A stretch of 64,000 bases of DNA from Ailurus styani (lineage: Eukaryota; Chordata; Mammalia; Carnivora; Ailuridae), in contig LNAC01000862.1 of the NCBI GenBank assembly GCA_002007465.1, forward strand, positions 62,001 through 126,000, read 5' to 3'. The stretch's first letter is position 1; each line of letters opens with the position of its first letter. The notes under the pieces are model-generated. The model saw only the letters and a program-made list of their open reading frames with translations, searched no databases and was not told the origin of the DNA. Shown one piece after another: positions 21,680 to 34,040 of this stretch. Made by a program: the position numbers and the translations under genes.

Positions 21680-24355
21680 AGATTAAAAAACAAAAAGTCT
21701 TTTAGTACCCAAAGATCATTTGCTTTAATTAATATCATCTTACTTATGGTCAAACCTATTTATGTTTTAAACCATGTGGTAAGGGAGGAGGAGAAAGAGA
21801 AGGAAGCATGGGAGGAAGAGAGAGCACACATGAAAGTCCATTATAAGTAAATAGGATTTTATTGTTTGACCTAGTCCTCCTAAAACCAGATTGATAAATT
21901 ACTTACCCTATATACAATATTTTACATCATGTGATATCTTTGAAGAAGAACAGTTCAAAGGATAAGGAAGTTAAAGATGTGGAAAGTTACCTTGTAGGCA
22001 TGTACAAATGTACAATATTCTCAAAAAAGCTCAAAAGCATTGAGGTAATGGCTTCTTGATGCTTTCAACTGTGCCATGGTTCACCTCAGATAATTGAAAG
22101 AGAAAGCACTGTTTTGTATATCTTTGTTAGAAGCATTTTAATTATTACTATTTTTAAAATTTTTATTTATTTTCTTTAATGTTAACACACATGGAATATA
22201 TATAAATTATTTATATTATGTATATTTATGTGTAATTTCTATACATGCACTTTATGCATATAACTTTCATATATGCATATAATTTATATGTGTGTATATT
22301 TCTCACTCTCTTCATTTTGAAAATGGATTTCTTAACATTTCTTAACACAAATCTTACTATAATGAAAATGAGGAAATATGCATAAAAATATGAAACAAAG
22401 CATTAGCAAAATGATGATGGTAATGACATTATCACGTGTCTGTTAGTGGTGAACTGGTGATGATAATATGAATAATATATTGGAATGGGTAAATAGGGAG
22501 TTGGAGAGAAAAATTAGGAGGCATTGCAGTAATCCAGATATTATATGTTATCCAAATAAAAGTAAAGAGTTCTGGGAAGAAGTGGATGCTAGAGTTAATA
22601 CCAAGTTAGTACCATACAGGCAGAATATGGTTTAGAGGACACAAAGTTTTGTCTGCGAGATATTTTGGGTTAGAAAATTATTGATGGATGAACTAGGAAA
22701 GAGAGTTTTTTGTTATAATATGGTGTGATCTGGTTTGTAGTCTATAATCTTAGTGCAACCTAGAGAAGAAATTTACCAATCCCAGCCAAGTAGATGGGCA
22801 GCATGTGGTAGGGGTTGTTAAAAAGGCTGTAATTAATTTGATCCGTTGGGCATCTGTGGCACTCAGTTTCATTCTGTATTATGATATTTAAGATCTGAAG
22901 GCACCCTATGCTGGTGAGGAGAAAAGTCTGTCGTCTTTTTTGTTCTTTGTAAAGATTAAATTAATTTTGTTATTATAATATCAAAAGATATTAGACTCGA
23001 TACAGAAACAAAATGACATTTCAATCCTATTTCATTCCTCACAACCTTTATATGGCTCTCCTTTTGCTTTCCAAACTAATTTTTTTATTATTCGCTTACT
23101 ATTCAGTGGTCTAATCTACAACACATTACTTCTCTCCCCTCACACCATATTTATACAGTGTAGTCAGTTATACTTGACTGCCTGTGCTCATCTATGCTTG
23201 CTTCCCTCAATAATTATAAGAACACACAACCTTGTCCTACTTGCTACATGCTTTTATTTGTACTCTTCTTTTTCTTTACTCTTTGAAATTATATGAGCTG
23301 TTTGATAAATAGAAAACTATCAAGAGATAAATTTTAAAAATCTGAGACTAATCAATCAACTGTTTAAGTGTATGACAAAGAATATTAGTAATATTGAAAA
23401 TGTATATAAATAATGCTTATCTTCCATATACACACAACATATTGAAGGTAACAGGACTGAAGTTTTATTGATACCTTTGTCCCTATGACACCCACCATAG
23501 AATTTTATCACCATATATTTTTGAGCTGAATGTAAAAATATCCAGCAAAAAAGGATAGTAATAAAAAATTGCATTTTAGGAACTAAAAAATAAGCTGTGG
23601 ATATTTTATAAAAAACAATATATGTATTTTTGTTTTCCAAGTTTAAGCATTTTTTTACAACTTATTATGCATTGCATTTCAAATGGTAGTAGGTCAGTGG
23701 AGGATTTAATAATAGCTCTTTGAGAGTGAGATGAAAGTACTTCAGCAACCAATAGAAATAATTCCACATTTTTTTCATTTAAAGTTTTAAACCACATCAT
23801 GCTCTAAAAATGGGGAAGTAAGAATGTTAAATGTTATAAATGTAGTTGTTAGGAAAAGCAAATTTGGGGAGTGAAGAAAGAGATAAGGGGATGACATGTT
23901 AGCAGAAAATATTCTTTATAATGAAGACTTACTTAACCTTACTCAACTAATGTACTCTTGTCTAATGGGTAGATGAAATGATTAAAAAATGTAAGATAGG
24001 ATTCTCCAATTGCAATGCACTGGTCTTCTTAGGACCAATAACCTCAAGAAAGCCAGGTATATATAAGCAATCTTCCTAGGATAGGCGTGCAATCGTATGT
24101 TGGTTTGGTTATTTGAAGCAACACTCTTTCCATTTTAGAAGTTCATGTTACTATTATTATTTTTTTTTGCCTTTTTCTCCCCTGCATGTTATTCTTTTCT
24201 GCAGGGCATAGTCTCTGGAAGGAGTTAAAGGAGGAGCTTGTAATTATTATACTACCCACACCTTCCACAATGCATGGAAGTATTTTTCTTTTTGTTTTTG
24301 TTTTAACTCAGAGTTGACAATGGCAACAGCAAGATCAATTAAAAATAATGGAACC
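21680..24355. other. Mostly unassigned, AT-rich
   Basis: The stretch at 22500-22560 (AGGAGGCATTGCAGTAATCC) resembles a widespread ancient mammalian repeat but I cannot name it firmly. Low-complexity AT DNA lies at 22140-22310. No gene is supported; minus frames at 23356-23800 lack recognisable features. Confidence 0.45.
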
Positions 24356-24460
24356 AGGATCACCTGGCTGGCTTGGTTAGGGGAGCACACAACTCTTGAT
24401 CTGGGGGTCATGAGTTTGAGCCCCATGTTGGGTGCAGAGATTACCTAAATAAATAAACTT
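24356..24460 (+). mobile_element. Short, older Can-SINE variant, sense
   Basis: ACTCTTGATCTGGGGGTCAT, GAGCCCCATGTTGGGTGCAG and AAATAAATAAACTT define the short tRNA-derived carnivoran type without the CT-rich body. Approximate TSDs aaaaataatggaacc (24341-24355) and aaaaattaatggaat (24461-24475) are visible. Confidence 0.85.
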
Positions 24461-24475
24461 AAAAATTAATGGAAT

Positions 24476-25132
24476 CCACTTAAGGGGATGGAGAATAATC
24501 ACATATTACCATTCATTACAAAAACAGTCCCAAACTACTTTTGTAACAGTAAGTTTCTTTAGAAATGCCCTATCTTTTGTTATGAGACTCTCTTTCTCTC
24601 CTTTCTGTCATGACAGTTGGAAGTTATTGCTTTGTGCTGATGTGGTGAAGCTTGAGATGTTGCAAATCCACTCACAGGAACAACTGACTGGTGAACTGAG
24701 CTCTTGATTATAATATTAAGTCTGGCCCTCTACCCCCATAATCCTCTATTTTCCACAGACTGTAGATGTTTCATAATTTGCCAGTTTTTCAGAGCTTTAT
24801 TTTTCATCAAGAGGAGTTGGCAGGGCAGAGTAGACAGGGATCAGCCCTGCATAGCCCCTTGAGCTAAGGCCAAACCCTGGAATGAAATATTAGTTAATCA
24901 CAGGCAGAGTTCCACAGAGGTCCACCCCTGGTGCAAGTTCCAGTTCTGGAGAATGGCAGGTATATGGCTTTAGTCTAGCTCAATTTCTCATTAAATAAAT
25001 AAAGAAGTAAATATATAGCTAGCATGTATTTGAGTACAGTTATATACTCATGGTGCTTTATAGATTTTACTCTTTACTAGTGGTAGAAAAGAATAATTTA
25101 TCAAAGCATAAACTCATTGAACCAGCATAATC
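24476..25132. other. Unassigned sequence
   Basis: A slightly GC-richer part at 24800-24960 has no open frame and no family I can name. Confidence 0.45.
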
Positions 25133-25143
25133 TAGAAATACAT

Positions 25144-25241
25144 ACATTTTTAAGTAGGCTCGATGCCCAACATGGGGCTTGAACTCATAATCCTGAGATT
25201 AGGAGTGGCATACTCCACCAACTGAGCCAGCCAGGCACCCC
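25144..25241 (-). mobile_element. Short, older Can-SINE variant, antisense
   Basis: AAGTAGGCTCGATGCCCAAC, GGGGCTTGAACTCATAATCC and CTGAGCCAGCCAGGCACCCC mark the short variant. TSDs are tagaaatacat (25133-25143) and tggaaatacat (25242-25252). Confidence 0.88.
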
Positions 25242-25292
25242 TGGAAATACATTTTTTGTAAGAAAACAATACATATACATATAATGTATAAT

Positions 25293-25325
25293 ACTATACA
25301 CACACACACACATACACACACACAC
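25293..25325. repeat. (AC)n microsatellite
   Basis: AC units with one AT interruption. Confidence 0.9.
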
Positions 25326-28030
25326 TAAAATTTAAGTAGCAAATTTTGAGGGATTTTTAAATTTTATTTATTATATTCCTGTGTATTGTCAGATATATTT
25401 TATAGAGCGAGGAATTCATTATTTATTTGCTTAGGTTGTACAAGAAGCAATTATGTAAATGGATAACAGATCTGATAATAATTACTGTCAACACATATTT
25501 GAAAACTGTTACTTTAACAACATCATATCAAATTATGAGCTAAGTCAAAGAATTACAAAATATTATTACTTTAAAAATTTTTGGCAATACTGTATATAAC
25601 CTAAAGTTAAGAAACTTGCTATAGAATTTTATTCAACTAAAATATGTACAATAGTAATAAAAAATTAAGTTCATCACAAAATATTTTCCATTGACATATT
25701 CTATTTACATTAGGAATTCCTTCAGCCATTAAGTCAGGAAAAAAAAAACCAACATTAGTTAAATGCATTTATGTTTCTTGAGATTTATAGAATCCAATAC
25801 TTAATGAAATAATAGAGAATTTAACTCAAAGATGATGATGATAACTTCTGTGCTGTTTGCCTTAACATGTTGATTTTTCATTTCCCTTTACTTACCACAC
25901 GTACAGAAAGTGACTGGTTCATCTTCTGATGCTAAAGTCAAGGTCATGAATGGCAGAGATAGGGGGAAAAAGCTCTCCAGTTTTTTATTACCTTCTTTGT
26001 CCCATTTATTAAAGACTGAAAGTTAAATTTTGTTTAGAAGCCCCCTGATTCTTGTTTACCAGAATTCAGTCAAATATCTATACTTGGCTGCGAGGGAGGC
26101 TGAGTTGACAAATATCTGGCATTTTTAGTTTCTATAATAGGAGACTGGTAGGGGAAAAAAGTGGATTGGGATTATTTTCTCTTTATAAGCAAAAATTTAT
26201 GCCCTAATTCCCACATCTGCTTATATGAGTATGCCCTTGAGGTAAATATAAAATGATTATAAGCATACTCAAGAAGAAAATATAACTTCATTTTCCTGTA
26301 TGCTATCTGGAATAGTGCTGTATTTCATCAAAGGCAGATGTAATGAAACTTAAATATCCCAGGGCTATTATCTTTCAAATCTTTGTGTCAGTTTTCCAAT
26401 TCGATATCTCATAATTACCATAAGTACAGAATTTTCAAAAAGTGGGAATCAGTATATAGTCTGGGTCTTCTTCACCTCCTTTTTCCCCTCATACACACAT
26501 CTCTGATTATCATCCACCAGAACTCCTTTGGTAAATGGCATCAAAATCCATCCAGTTTCTAAAAGAGAAATAGATTCTTAAAATCTTCCTTTTCCTCACC
26601 TTGCCTGCATTCAATATCAAATTTTATTGACTTATCTTTAAAGATAATCTCACAAATGCGAAACCCTAAGTGTAAGCAGTGTGCCCTTTGGGATGTGGAG
26701 ACCCCAGTACTAAACCAGCAGAGCATGGTCTAAAGTAAAGGATAGGGGTGGTATCTAAAGATGAGCCAGGAGGTCGATTCCAAAAACCACTCACATGCCA
26801 CACACAAAAAACATCACTACTATTTAACCTCCATGATAGTAGAGCTTATTTACTACCAAAAGAGAACTATAAACAGCATGATCAGCAGAAAGAACTTTGT
26901 TGCACTGAAGTGATATATATAAGCCACAATGAAGGTGGGCAGTAAGAAGGCATCTTTGGCTCCATTCTAATATCAGTGTTGTTCAGTAATATCTTTGGAA
27001 ACTAACAACTGCTTGTCCAGGCACTCTGTAAACAACTCTGCCAAATATTTCTTATGCTAAGGTTAAAATTTTTGCAACTTGTTTTGACAAGAAAAAAGGT
27101 GTGTTTTTTAAAAAGCAATCCTTATGGAAGAAATAAGCTTCGGAAATTGCATGTCAGGAGAAACTCAAGAGTATTTTAGATGGTTGATTTTTCGTCAGTT
27201 TATTGGGAAGGACATTATTGGAACTTACATAAAATTGGATTTTTCAGAAAACTTTGGTGGATTCATTTCTCTATACCACAAGTAGCAGACTCAGAAATAT
27301 CAGGATAAAATAATCAGAGAATTTCAAGAGATAATTAAAAAAACAAAATTATTGACATGGATATCGATCCATGGATATCAATCCTGATAAAGTATTGAAA
27401 AATCAGTAATTTTTAACTGATTATGAAATAAATAGTTTGGTATGGGATTTTGTGGGTAATACAGTAATAATAGTATTTTAAATGTTATAATAGAATTATG
27501 ATTTTACTTCACTGGTATTATTCAGATGGAGCCCTGAAGATATAAATCAAAGGCAAAGCAAACAAATTACAAAAATATAATGTTTTATAAATCCATACCC
27601 TATGAGGTGCTGGTAATTATTAAAAACAAGTACTTAGGAAAATAAATATATTGAAGAGAACATTTCTAAAAGCACATTATGCTGACTCTAGTACTTCACT
27701 GGACATAATTTATTTATAGATGGGACATACCTAAAAAATTATAAATGAAACACATTTTTATCAGAGTTCAATAAAGAAAGAAAAATAATTCCAGATATTT
27801 CCAGCAGAAAGATAGAGAAATAAGTGCTTACAAATATGGCAGGTGCTAGAGAAACAGAAGTTAAGAAATGATATTACTCCCAAATCAAAAAACTTGAGAT
27901 TAGTGATGAACCCAGAGCTGTCTATATGTCTCAAGCCAGAGAAGAGGAATGGAAACATGAAGTCTGAGAAAATGGGGTTATCCAAGGTTAGTCTGCAACC
28001 AGTGTCTTCCAGATCTTACCTAACTACTTC
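25326..28030. other. Unassigned, largely repeat-free by eye
   Basis: About 2.7 kb in which I recognise no SINE, L1 or LTR. A 65-codon plus frame (26748-26945) and a 123-codon plus frame (27843-28214, running into an L1 3' end) lack domains. No gene is called. Confidence 0.5.
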
Positions 28031-28249
28031 TTTTTTTTATCCTTGTTTTTTATTTTTTTTATTAACAAATAATGTATTATTTGTTGCAGGGTACAGGTCT
28101 GTGAATCATCAGTCTTATACAATTCACAGCACTCACCCTCCCCAAAGTCTATCACCCAGCCACCCCACCCCTCCCATCCCCTTCCACTCCAGCAGCCCTC
28201 AGTTTGTTTCCTGAGGTTAAGAGTCTCTTATGGTTTGTCTCCCTCCCCT
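28031..28249 (-). mobile_element. Carnivoran L1 3' end, 5'-truncated, antisense
   Basis: Poly-T, then AGGTCTGTGAATCATCAGTC, CACAGCACTCACCCTCCCCA and GTTAAGAGTCTCTTATGGTT, the GC-rich 3'UTR typical of carnivoran L1. Only about 200 bp are present. I could not fix the TSDs. Confidence 0.85.
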
Positions 28250-28715
28250 GTAGACTGTGAAGCAGAGTCCACTCCCAGAGCTGTAATGGGAAGGACTGCA
28301 GAAAATATATTTCATAATTTTTCCATCATCTGAATATACTTGGGGTGGTTGGATGTGATAAGACCAGCATGGTAGTGTGCCATAACTGGTAGAAAATCAC
28401 ATCATATTTAAATTTACCAAGAAAGTGTATGTCCTAAATATCTGTTACAATATATTATTTTATGTTTTATGGAGCTAATTATTTTTTCTAAATTGCCCTA
28501 TAAGATAACTTATATATGTTTGGAGTTATGACATGATGCAGAATAGCATATCAAGTGAGTCAAAAAGCATGAAAAGGGTGTACATTTCCTTAAAAAGTAT
28601 AGCTTCTTAATATTATAATTGTAAATTTATAATACCATAAACCTCAGACTTGAAGTAGGACCCATGTGTAGAAAAATGTAATACATTAAATTGGATTCTA
28701 AAAGCATGAACTTTT
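28250..28715. other. Unassigned sequence
   Basis: No repeat or gene recognised. Confidence 0.5.
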
Positions 28716-28719
28716 CCTT

Positions 28720-28911
28720 TTTATTAGATTCATTGAGGTAAAATTGACATAAAATTTTAATATATGTAAAGTGTACAACGTGATGATTTAATATATGTAC
28801 ACATTGTGAACATTGTGAAAGGAGTCCCATCATTAAGGTAATTAACATGTCACCTCGCATATTTATCCTTCTTGGAGGGTGGATGAGAATACTTAAGTTC
28901 TCAGCAAATTT
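28720..28911 (-). mobile_element. L1MA-like 3'UTR, antisense
   Basis: TTCATTGAGGTAAAATTGAC, AAAGTGTACAACGTGATGAT and TAAGTTCTCAGCAAATTTC are complements of an L1 3'UTR. The match ends at the SINE that follows. Confidence 0.8.
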
Positions 28912-29123
28912 CTTTTTTTCTTTTTTTTTATTTAAAGATTTTATTTATTTATTTCACAGAGGGAGAGAGATCACAAGGAGGCAGAGAGGCAGGCAGAGAG
29001 AGAGAGGGGGAAGCAGGCTCCCCGCTGAGCAGGGAGCCCGATGCGGGCCTCGATCCCAGGACCCTGAGATCATGACGTGAGCCGAAAGCAGAGGCTTTAA
29101 CCCACTGAGCCACCCAGGCGCCC
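28912..29123 (-). mobile_element. Can-SINE, young copy, antisense, no clear TSD
   Basis: Poly-T, AAAGATTTTATTTATTTATT, a purine-rich body and the head CCACTGAGCCACCCAGGCGC. Unlike most SINEs here, I find no convincing TSD. The L1 sequences on its two sides are not contiguous in an L1. Confidence 0.95.
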
Positions 29124-29610
29124 TCTCCTAAGAGTTTTATGGTTAAAGGTCTTCCTTCAAGTTTTTAATCCACTTTGAGTTTTTTGTTTGTTTGTTTTTT
29201 ATTTTTTGTTTTTTTTTTTTTTGGTAAAGTGTACACTAGGACTCCAGTTTTATTCTTTTACATATGTATATCTAGTTTTCCCAACATGATTTATTGAAGA
29301 GATTATCCTTTCCCTGTAGTATATTTGTGCTCCTTTGTTGTAAATTAATTGATCATATATGCATTCATTTATTTCTAGGCTGTTTATTCTGTTCCATTGA
29401 TTTATGTGTCTGTTTTTATACCAGTGTGTGACTGTTTTGAGTATTACAGTTTTGTGATATGAAAATAAGAAATGTAATGCCTCCAGCTTTTTTCTACTTT
29501 CTCAAGATCACTTTAGCTATTTGGGGTCTTTTGTGGTTCTGTACAAATTTATTTAATTTTATCTCTCTGAAAAATGTTTTTGGCATTATGGTAGGGATTG
29601 CATTGAATCT
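29124..29610 (-). mobile_element. LINE-1 ORF2, antisense, part 1
   Basis: GAGTTTTATGGTTAAAGGTC, ATTTATTGAAGAGATTATCC, TTCCATTGATTTATGTGTCT and GATTGCATTGAATCTGTAGG are complements of L1 ORF2. It is interrupted by a nested L1 at 29618 and resumes at 30104. Confidence 0.92.
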
Positions 29611-29617
29611 GTAGGTC

Positions 29618-30095
29618 CTTCTTTTTCTTTAAATACCTTTATTTTTTAAATTTAATTTTATTTACATTCATTTAACATCTAGTGTAGAGTTCAGTGATTC
29701 ATCAGTTGTATATAACACCCAGTGCTCATTACATCACGTGCCCTCCTTAATGCCCATCACCCTTTTATCCCATCCTCCCACCTGCCTCCCCTCCAGCAAC
29801 CCTTAGTTTTTTTCCTGTGGTTAAGAGTCTCTTATGGTTTGTCTTCCTCTCTGATTTTGTCTTGTTTTATTTTTCCCTTCCTTCCTCTATGCTCCTCTAT
29901 TTTGTTTCTTAAATTCCACATACGAGTAAAATCATAGGATAATTGTCTTTCTCTGATTGACTTATTTCACTTAGTATAATACCCTCTAGTTCCATCCACA
30001 TTGTTGCAAATGGTAAGATTTCATTTTTTTTGATAGAAAGAGCCCAGATAACCAATGACAGATGAATTAATAAGGAAGATGTGGTATATATACAA
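29618..30095 (-). mobile_element. Nested L1 3' end with 5' inversion (twin priming)
   Basis: From 29641 to about 30032 the forward strand is the antisense carnivoran L1 3' end (AACACCCAGTGCTCATTACA, TTAAGAGTCTCTTATGGTTT, CCCTCTAGTTCCATCCACAT). From about 30035 to 30095 it switches to the sense strand of the adjacent ORF2 segment (AGCCCAGATAACCAATGACA, AAGATGTGGTATATATACAA). Short TSDs tgtaggtc (29610-29617) and tgtagatc (30096-30103) bracket it. The host L1 reads on from either side. Confidence 0.85.
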
Positions 30096-30103
30096 TGTAG
30101 ATC

Positions 30104-32221
30104 AGTTTCAGTAGTGTGGACATTTTAACATATTAATTCTTCTAATCTGTGAACATGGAATATATTTCCATTTATTTATGTCACTTTCAGTTTCTTTCAT
30201 CCATCTCATAATTTTCAGTTTACACATCTGTCATCTCTTCAAACTAATTCCTAAATATTTTATTCTATTTGATGCAATTGTAAATGGGATTATTTTCTTA
30301 ATTTCTCTGATAGTTCATTATTAGTATATGGAAATACAACTGATTTTTGTACATTGGTTTTGTATCCTGAAAATTTACTGAAATTGTTTTTTAGCACTAA
30401 CAGTTTTATGGTGGAATCCTTAAGGGTATCCATATGTATAAAACCATGTTATTTGAAAATAGGGACAGTTCTATTTCTTCCTTTCCAATTTGGGTATATT
30501 TTACTTCTTTTTCTTTTCCAGTTGCTTTGGGTAGGACTACCAGTACTATGTTGAATAAAAGTGGCAAGAGTGGGCATCCTTCTTTTATTCCTGATCTTAG
30601 GGGAAAAGCTTTCAGCACATCAACACTATGTATATGTTGGCTGGGGGCTTCTCTTATTAGCCTTTTTGATGTTGAGGTACATTCCCTCCTAGTTTGTTAA
30701 GAGTTTTTATCATGAAAGGTTGTTGAATTATGTCAAATGCTTTTTCTGCATTTATTGAGATGATATATTTTTTATTCTTTTTGTTGTGATGTATCACATT
30801 TATTGGTTTGTACATAATAACCTATCATTACATCCTAGGGATAAATCCTACTTGATCATGGTGTATCATCTTCTTAATGTACTATTGAATTTGGTTTGTT
30901 GCTATCTTATAGAAGAATTTTGCATCTGTGTTCATCAGAGATACTGACTTGTAGTTTTCTTGTTGTGTCTTTGTATGGCTTTGGTATCAGTAATGCTAGC
31001 CTTGTAAAATGAGTTTGGATTCTTCCTTCCTCTTCTACTTTTCTGGAAAAGTTGTAGAAGAATTGGTATTCTTTAAATATTTGGTAGGAAAAAGTAAGAC
31101 TTCACCAAAGAAACCATTTAGTTTTGGGGCTTTTGTTATTATTGGGAAGTTTTTGATTATTGATTCAATCTCCTTCCTAGTACTTGGTCTATTCCAACTT
31201 CCTGTTCACTAGTAGTAATCTCTCCTCCTTCATTTCTGATTTTATGTGAAGCTCTCTCGTGTGCTCACATGCTCTCTCTCTTTCTCTCATAGTTTGGCTA
31301 AAAGTTTGTCAATTTTGTTTATTTTTTTCAAAAAAAAATCTTAGTTTCATTGATTTTTTTCCTTCCGTCTTTTAGTCTCTTATTTATTTCTGCTCCGATC
31401 TTTATTTCTTTCCTTCTACAGACTTTTGGTTTAGTTTTTCTTTTTCTAGTTCATTAAGAAGTATATAAAGTTCTTTTTTCCTTTTTCTTAATGTGGGTGT
31501 TTTGTGCTATAAACCTGCTTCTTGGAACTTCTTTTGACTCACCCCATAAGTTTTGACATGTTGTGCTTCCATTTGCTTTGGTCTTAAGATATTTTCTGAT
31601 TTTTCTACTTTGATTTCTTTGATCCACTTACTGTTCAGGAACATGTTGTTTAATCTTTACATATTTGTGAATTTTCCAGTTTTTTTCTTATAGTTGATTT
31701 CTGGTTTCATACCATTATGATTGGAAAGATGCTTGATATTATTTCAATATTCTTAAATTTATTAAGATTTTTTTGGCCTAACATATTATCTAATCTAGAG
31801 TACATTACATGTGTACTTGAGAAGAATATATATTCTGATGCTCTTCAGTGGAATATTTTGTCTATGTCTGTTAGGTCCATCTGGTCTAACTTGTAGTTTA
31901 GTCCAACGTTTTCATATTGCCTTTCTGTTTTGATCATCTATCCATTGTTGTAAGTGGGGTCCCCTATGGTGGTTGTACTCCAGTCTATTTCTCCCTGCTA
32001 TTACTATATTATTATCTATCGTATTGCTATATTTGCTTTAGATATTTAGGTGTTTCGGTGTTGGGTGCATAAATATTTACAGTTGCTCTTTATTCTGGGT
32101 GAATTGACTTCTTTATCATTATATAATGACTTAGTCTCTTGTTATAGTTTTTGGATTAAAGTCTGTTTTGTTTGATATAAGTATAGTTACACATGCTTTC
32201 TTTTGGTTTCCTTTTGCATGG
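30104..32221 (-). mobile_element. LINE-1 ORF2, antisense, part 2
   Basis: It continues the host L1: GTGGACATTTTAACATATTA, AAATATTTTATTCTATTTGA, AGTACTATGTTGAATAAAAG, TTTTTCTGCATTTATTGAGA and CTTGATCATGGTGTATCATC, ending near TTTGGTTTCCTTTTGCATGG. The frame is broken in many places. Short plus-strand frames here are antisense shadows. Confidence 0.95.
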
Positions 32222-32620
32222 AGCTGCTTCTTGGCTGTGGTCCTCCGGAACATGCGAATGCAAACAGCATTGGTTTTTAGAGCTAGTTGATTCTGAGGTC
32301 TATTCCTCAGATGGACATCTTAAAAGTTGGGGTGCTAGATATGTGGTCCAAACCTTGCATTCTTCAGAAGTGGGAGCTGGGGGTTCTCTCCTGATTATAG
32401 AACACTGTGCCAGGGGTTGGGTTTATGGTGAGATTTTGTCTCTGCCTTTCCTAATCCATTTCAATGTGGGTATTTTTTCAGTATTGTGATGTTTTACAGT
32501 CACTTAGGTAGTTTCTGAATTTCCTTCATAGGGAATTGCTCTATGTGTAGCTCACATTCAGAGTGTTCATGGGTTAAGGAAAATTCAGAAGCCTGCTGTA
32601 TCACCATCTTGGCCTGGAGT
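32222..32620 (-). mobile_element. Possible L1 5'UTR, antisense
   Basis: It follows the ORF2 fragment abruptly, is more GC-rich, and ends with GTATCACCATCTTGGCCTGG, reminiscent of antisense L1 5' ends. If correct, ORF1 and the ORF2 start have been deleted. The 98-codon plus frame 32193-32489 crosses the junction and has no domain. Confidence 0.4.
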
Positions 32621-32816
32621 CAGAGGAAAAAACCTTCCTTTTTGAACTTACCCTTCTGTAAATTATAGTATAAATTGAAAGGGGCTGGTCAAAAGTTTAG
32701 TTGAAAGCTTGAATTTTCTTGAGATTTTCAAGTTTTATATTTAGCAATAGAACAGCTTTGTAATATAGGGGTAAAATTACTACAATTTGTGGGACACACA
32801 GACTTTATCTGCTGTC

Positions 32817-33106
32817 ATAGATTTCAAAGGGCAAATGAAAGACGGTTGACAGTAACTTTGAAAAGCATTTATTATTGCAGCTTGGAGGATTGTATAGTTC
32901 TTAAGTTAGCTGAGCTGAATTGAACAATGAAAGAGTTACATGTTTGTTCTCTTTACTAGTACCAAAGGAGTAGTATGCTGTAAAATAAAACCTTGCTTTG
33001 TGTAGATCAGTGTTTGAGCAGAAGTTCTACATATCTATTAAAGTAATGTTTACACAACTCTTTCTTCAGGGGAAGTACATCACTTCTGGTCTCCTTTTAA
33101 AGTATG
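32817..33106 (+). repeat. Direct duplication, copy 1 (290 bp)
   Basis: It is identical in length and order to 33108-33397, at constant offset 291, with one visible difference (A32855 versus G33146). A single N at 33107 joins the copies. Confidence 0.97.
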
Positions 33107-33107
33107 N

Positions 33108-33397
33108 ATAGATTTCAAAGGGCAAATGAAAGACGGTTGACAGTAGCTTTGAAAAGCATTTATTATTGCAGCTTGGAGGATTGTATAGTTCTTAAGTTAG
33201 CTGAGCTGAATTGAACAATGAAAGAGTTACATGTTTGTTCTCTTTACTAGTACCAAAGGAGTAGTATGCTGTAAAATAAAACCTTGCTTTGTGTAGATCA
33301 GTGTTTGAGCAGAAGTTCTACATATCTATTAAAGTAATGTTTACACAACTCTTTCTTCAGGGGAAGTACATCACTTCTGGTCTCCTTTTAAAGTATG
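33108..33397 (+). repeat. Direct duplication, copy 2 (290 bp)
   Basis: Second copy of the unit at 32817-33106. The lone N at the junction points to a scaffold join rather than biology. Confidence 0.97.
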
Positions 33398-33606
33398 AAG
33401 CAATCTATAAAAACATCAAATCTCAGCATATTTGTAATTATCCATTATTAGATTTATATATGTTATATACACACACACACATATAAAATAGTGACTTGCA
33501 AAACATGCATACTCTTTTTAAGTATGTCAAAATGGAAAGTATTAGTGTACAGTATTATGCTCATAAGCACTATTTTTCATAGACCATTTTAAAGCCATAA
33601 AATGAA

Positions 33607-33608
<2 letters not shown>

Positions 33609-33641
<33 letters not shown>

Positions 33642-33645
33642 GTGT
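33609..33645. repeat. (GT)n microsatellite
   Basis: About 16 uninterrupted GT units, then TGTGT. Among the longest simple repeats in the window. Confidence 0.95.
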
Positions 33646-33811
33646 ATTGCTTGAACTTAGATCCCCTTCTCCTAATTTCAATACTGTTTGGCACTGTTCT
33701 TCTCCTAAAATCCATAGTTTTGACTAATTTAGGTTTCTCAGAAAAAATAAGGTAGAAGATCTATAGAGAATATCTGATGAGATAGATAAAAACTAGCTAA
33801 GTTGAGGAAAT

Positions 33812-33865
33812 TATATATATATTTATATATAGATAGATATAAATGTATATCTATATATATATTAC
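33812..33865. repeat. Interrupted (TA)n, partly palindromic
   Basis: TATATAGATAGATATA is mirrored by TATATCTATATATA further on, so the tract could fold back. Confidence 0.8.
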
Positions 33866-33949
33866 TTTTTTAGATTGTAAACTACCAATCCAGATTCAGT
33901 AATGAAAAAAAAAACCTTAATTCTCAGAGACAACATTCATGTTTCAACT

Positions 33950-34040
33950 ACATTATTTTTCCCCTCCCCTCCACTCCCTNNNNNNNNNNNNNTCCCCTCC
34001 CCTCCTCTCCTCTCTTCTCTACTCCTCTCTTCTCATCTCC
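33950..34040. repeat. Polypyrimidine tract containing a 13-N gap
   Basis: CCCCTCCCCTCC-type units flank Ns at 33980-33992. The gap probably reflects difficulty in sequencing this CT tract. Confidence 0.9.

Noticed and set aside
27843..28214. 123-codon plus-strand frame
   Set aside because: Its second half is the antisense L1 3'UTR (proline/serine-rich because of CCACCC repeats). No domain and no splice support.
32817..33397. Tandem duplication as a biological segmental duplication
   Set aside because: The single N at the joint and near-identity favour an assembly join, so I list it as an artefact candidate rather than a feature of the genome.
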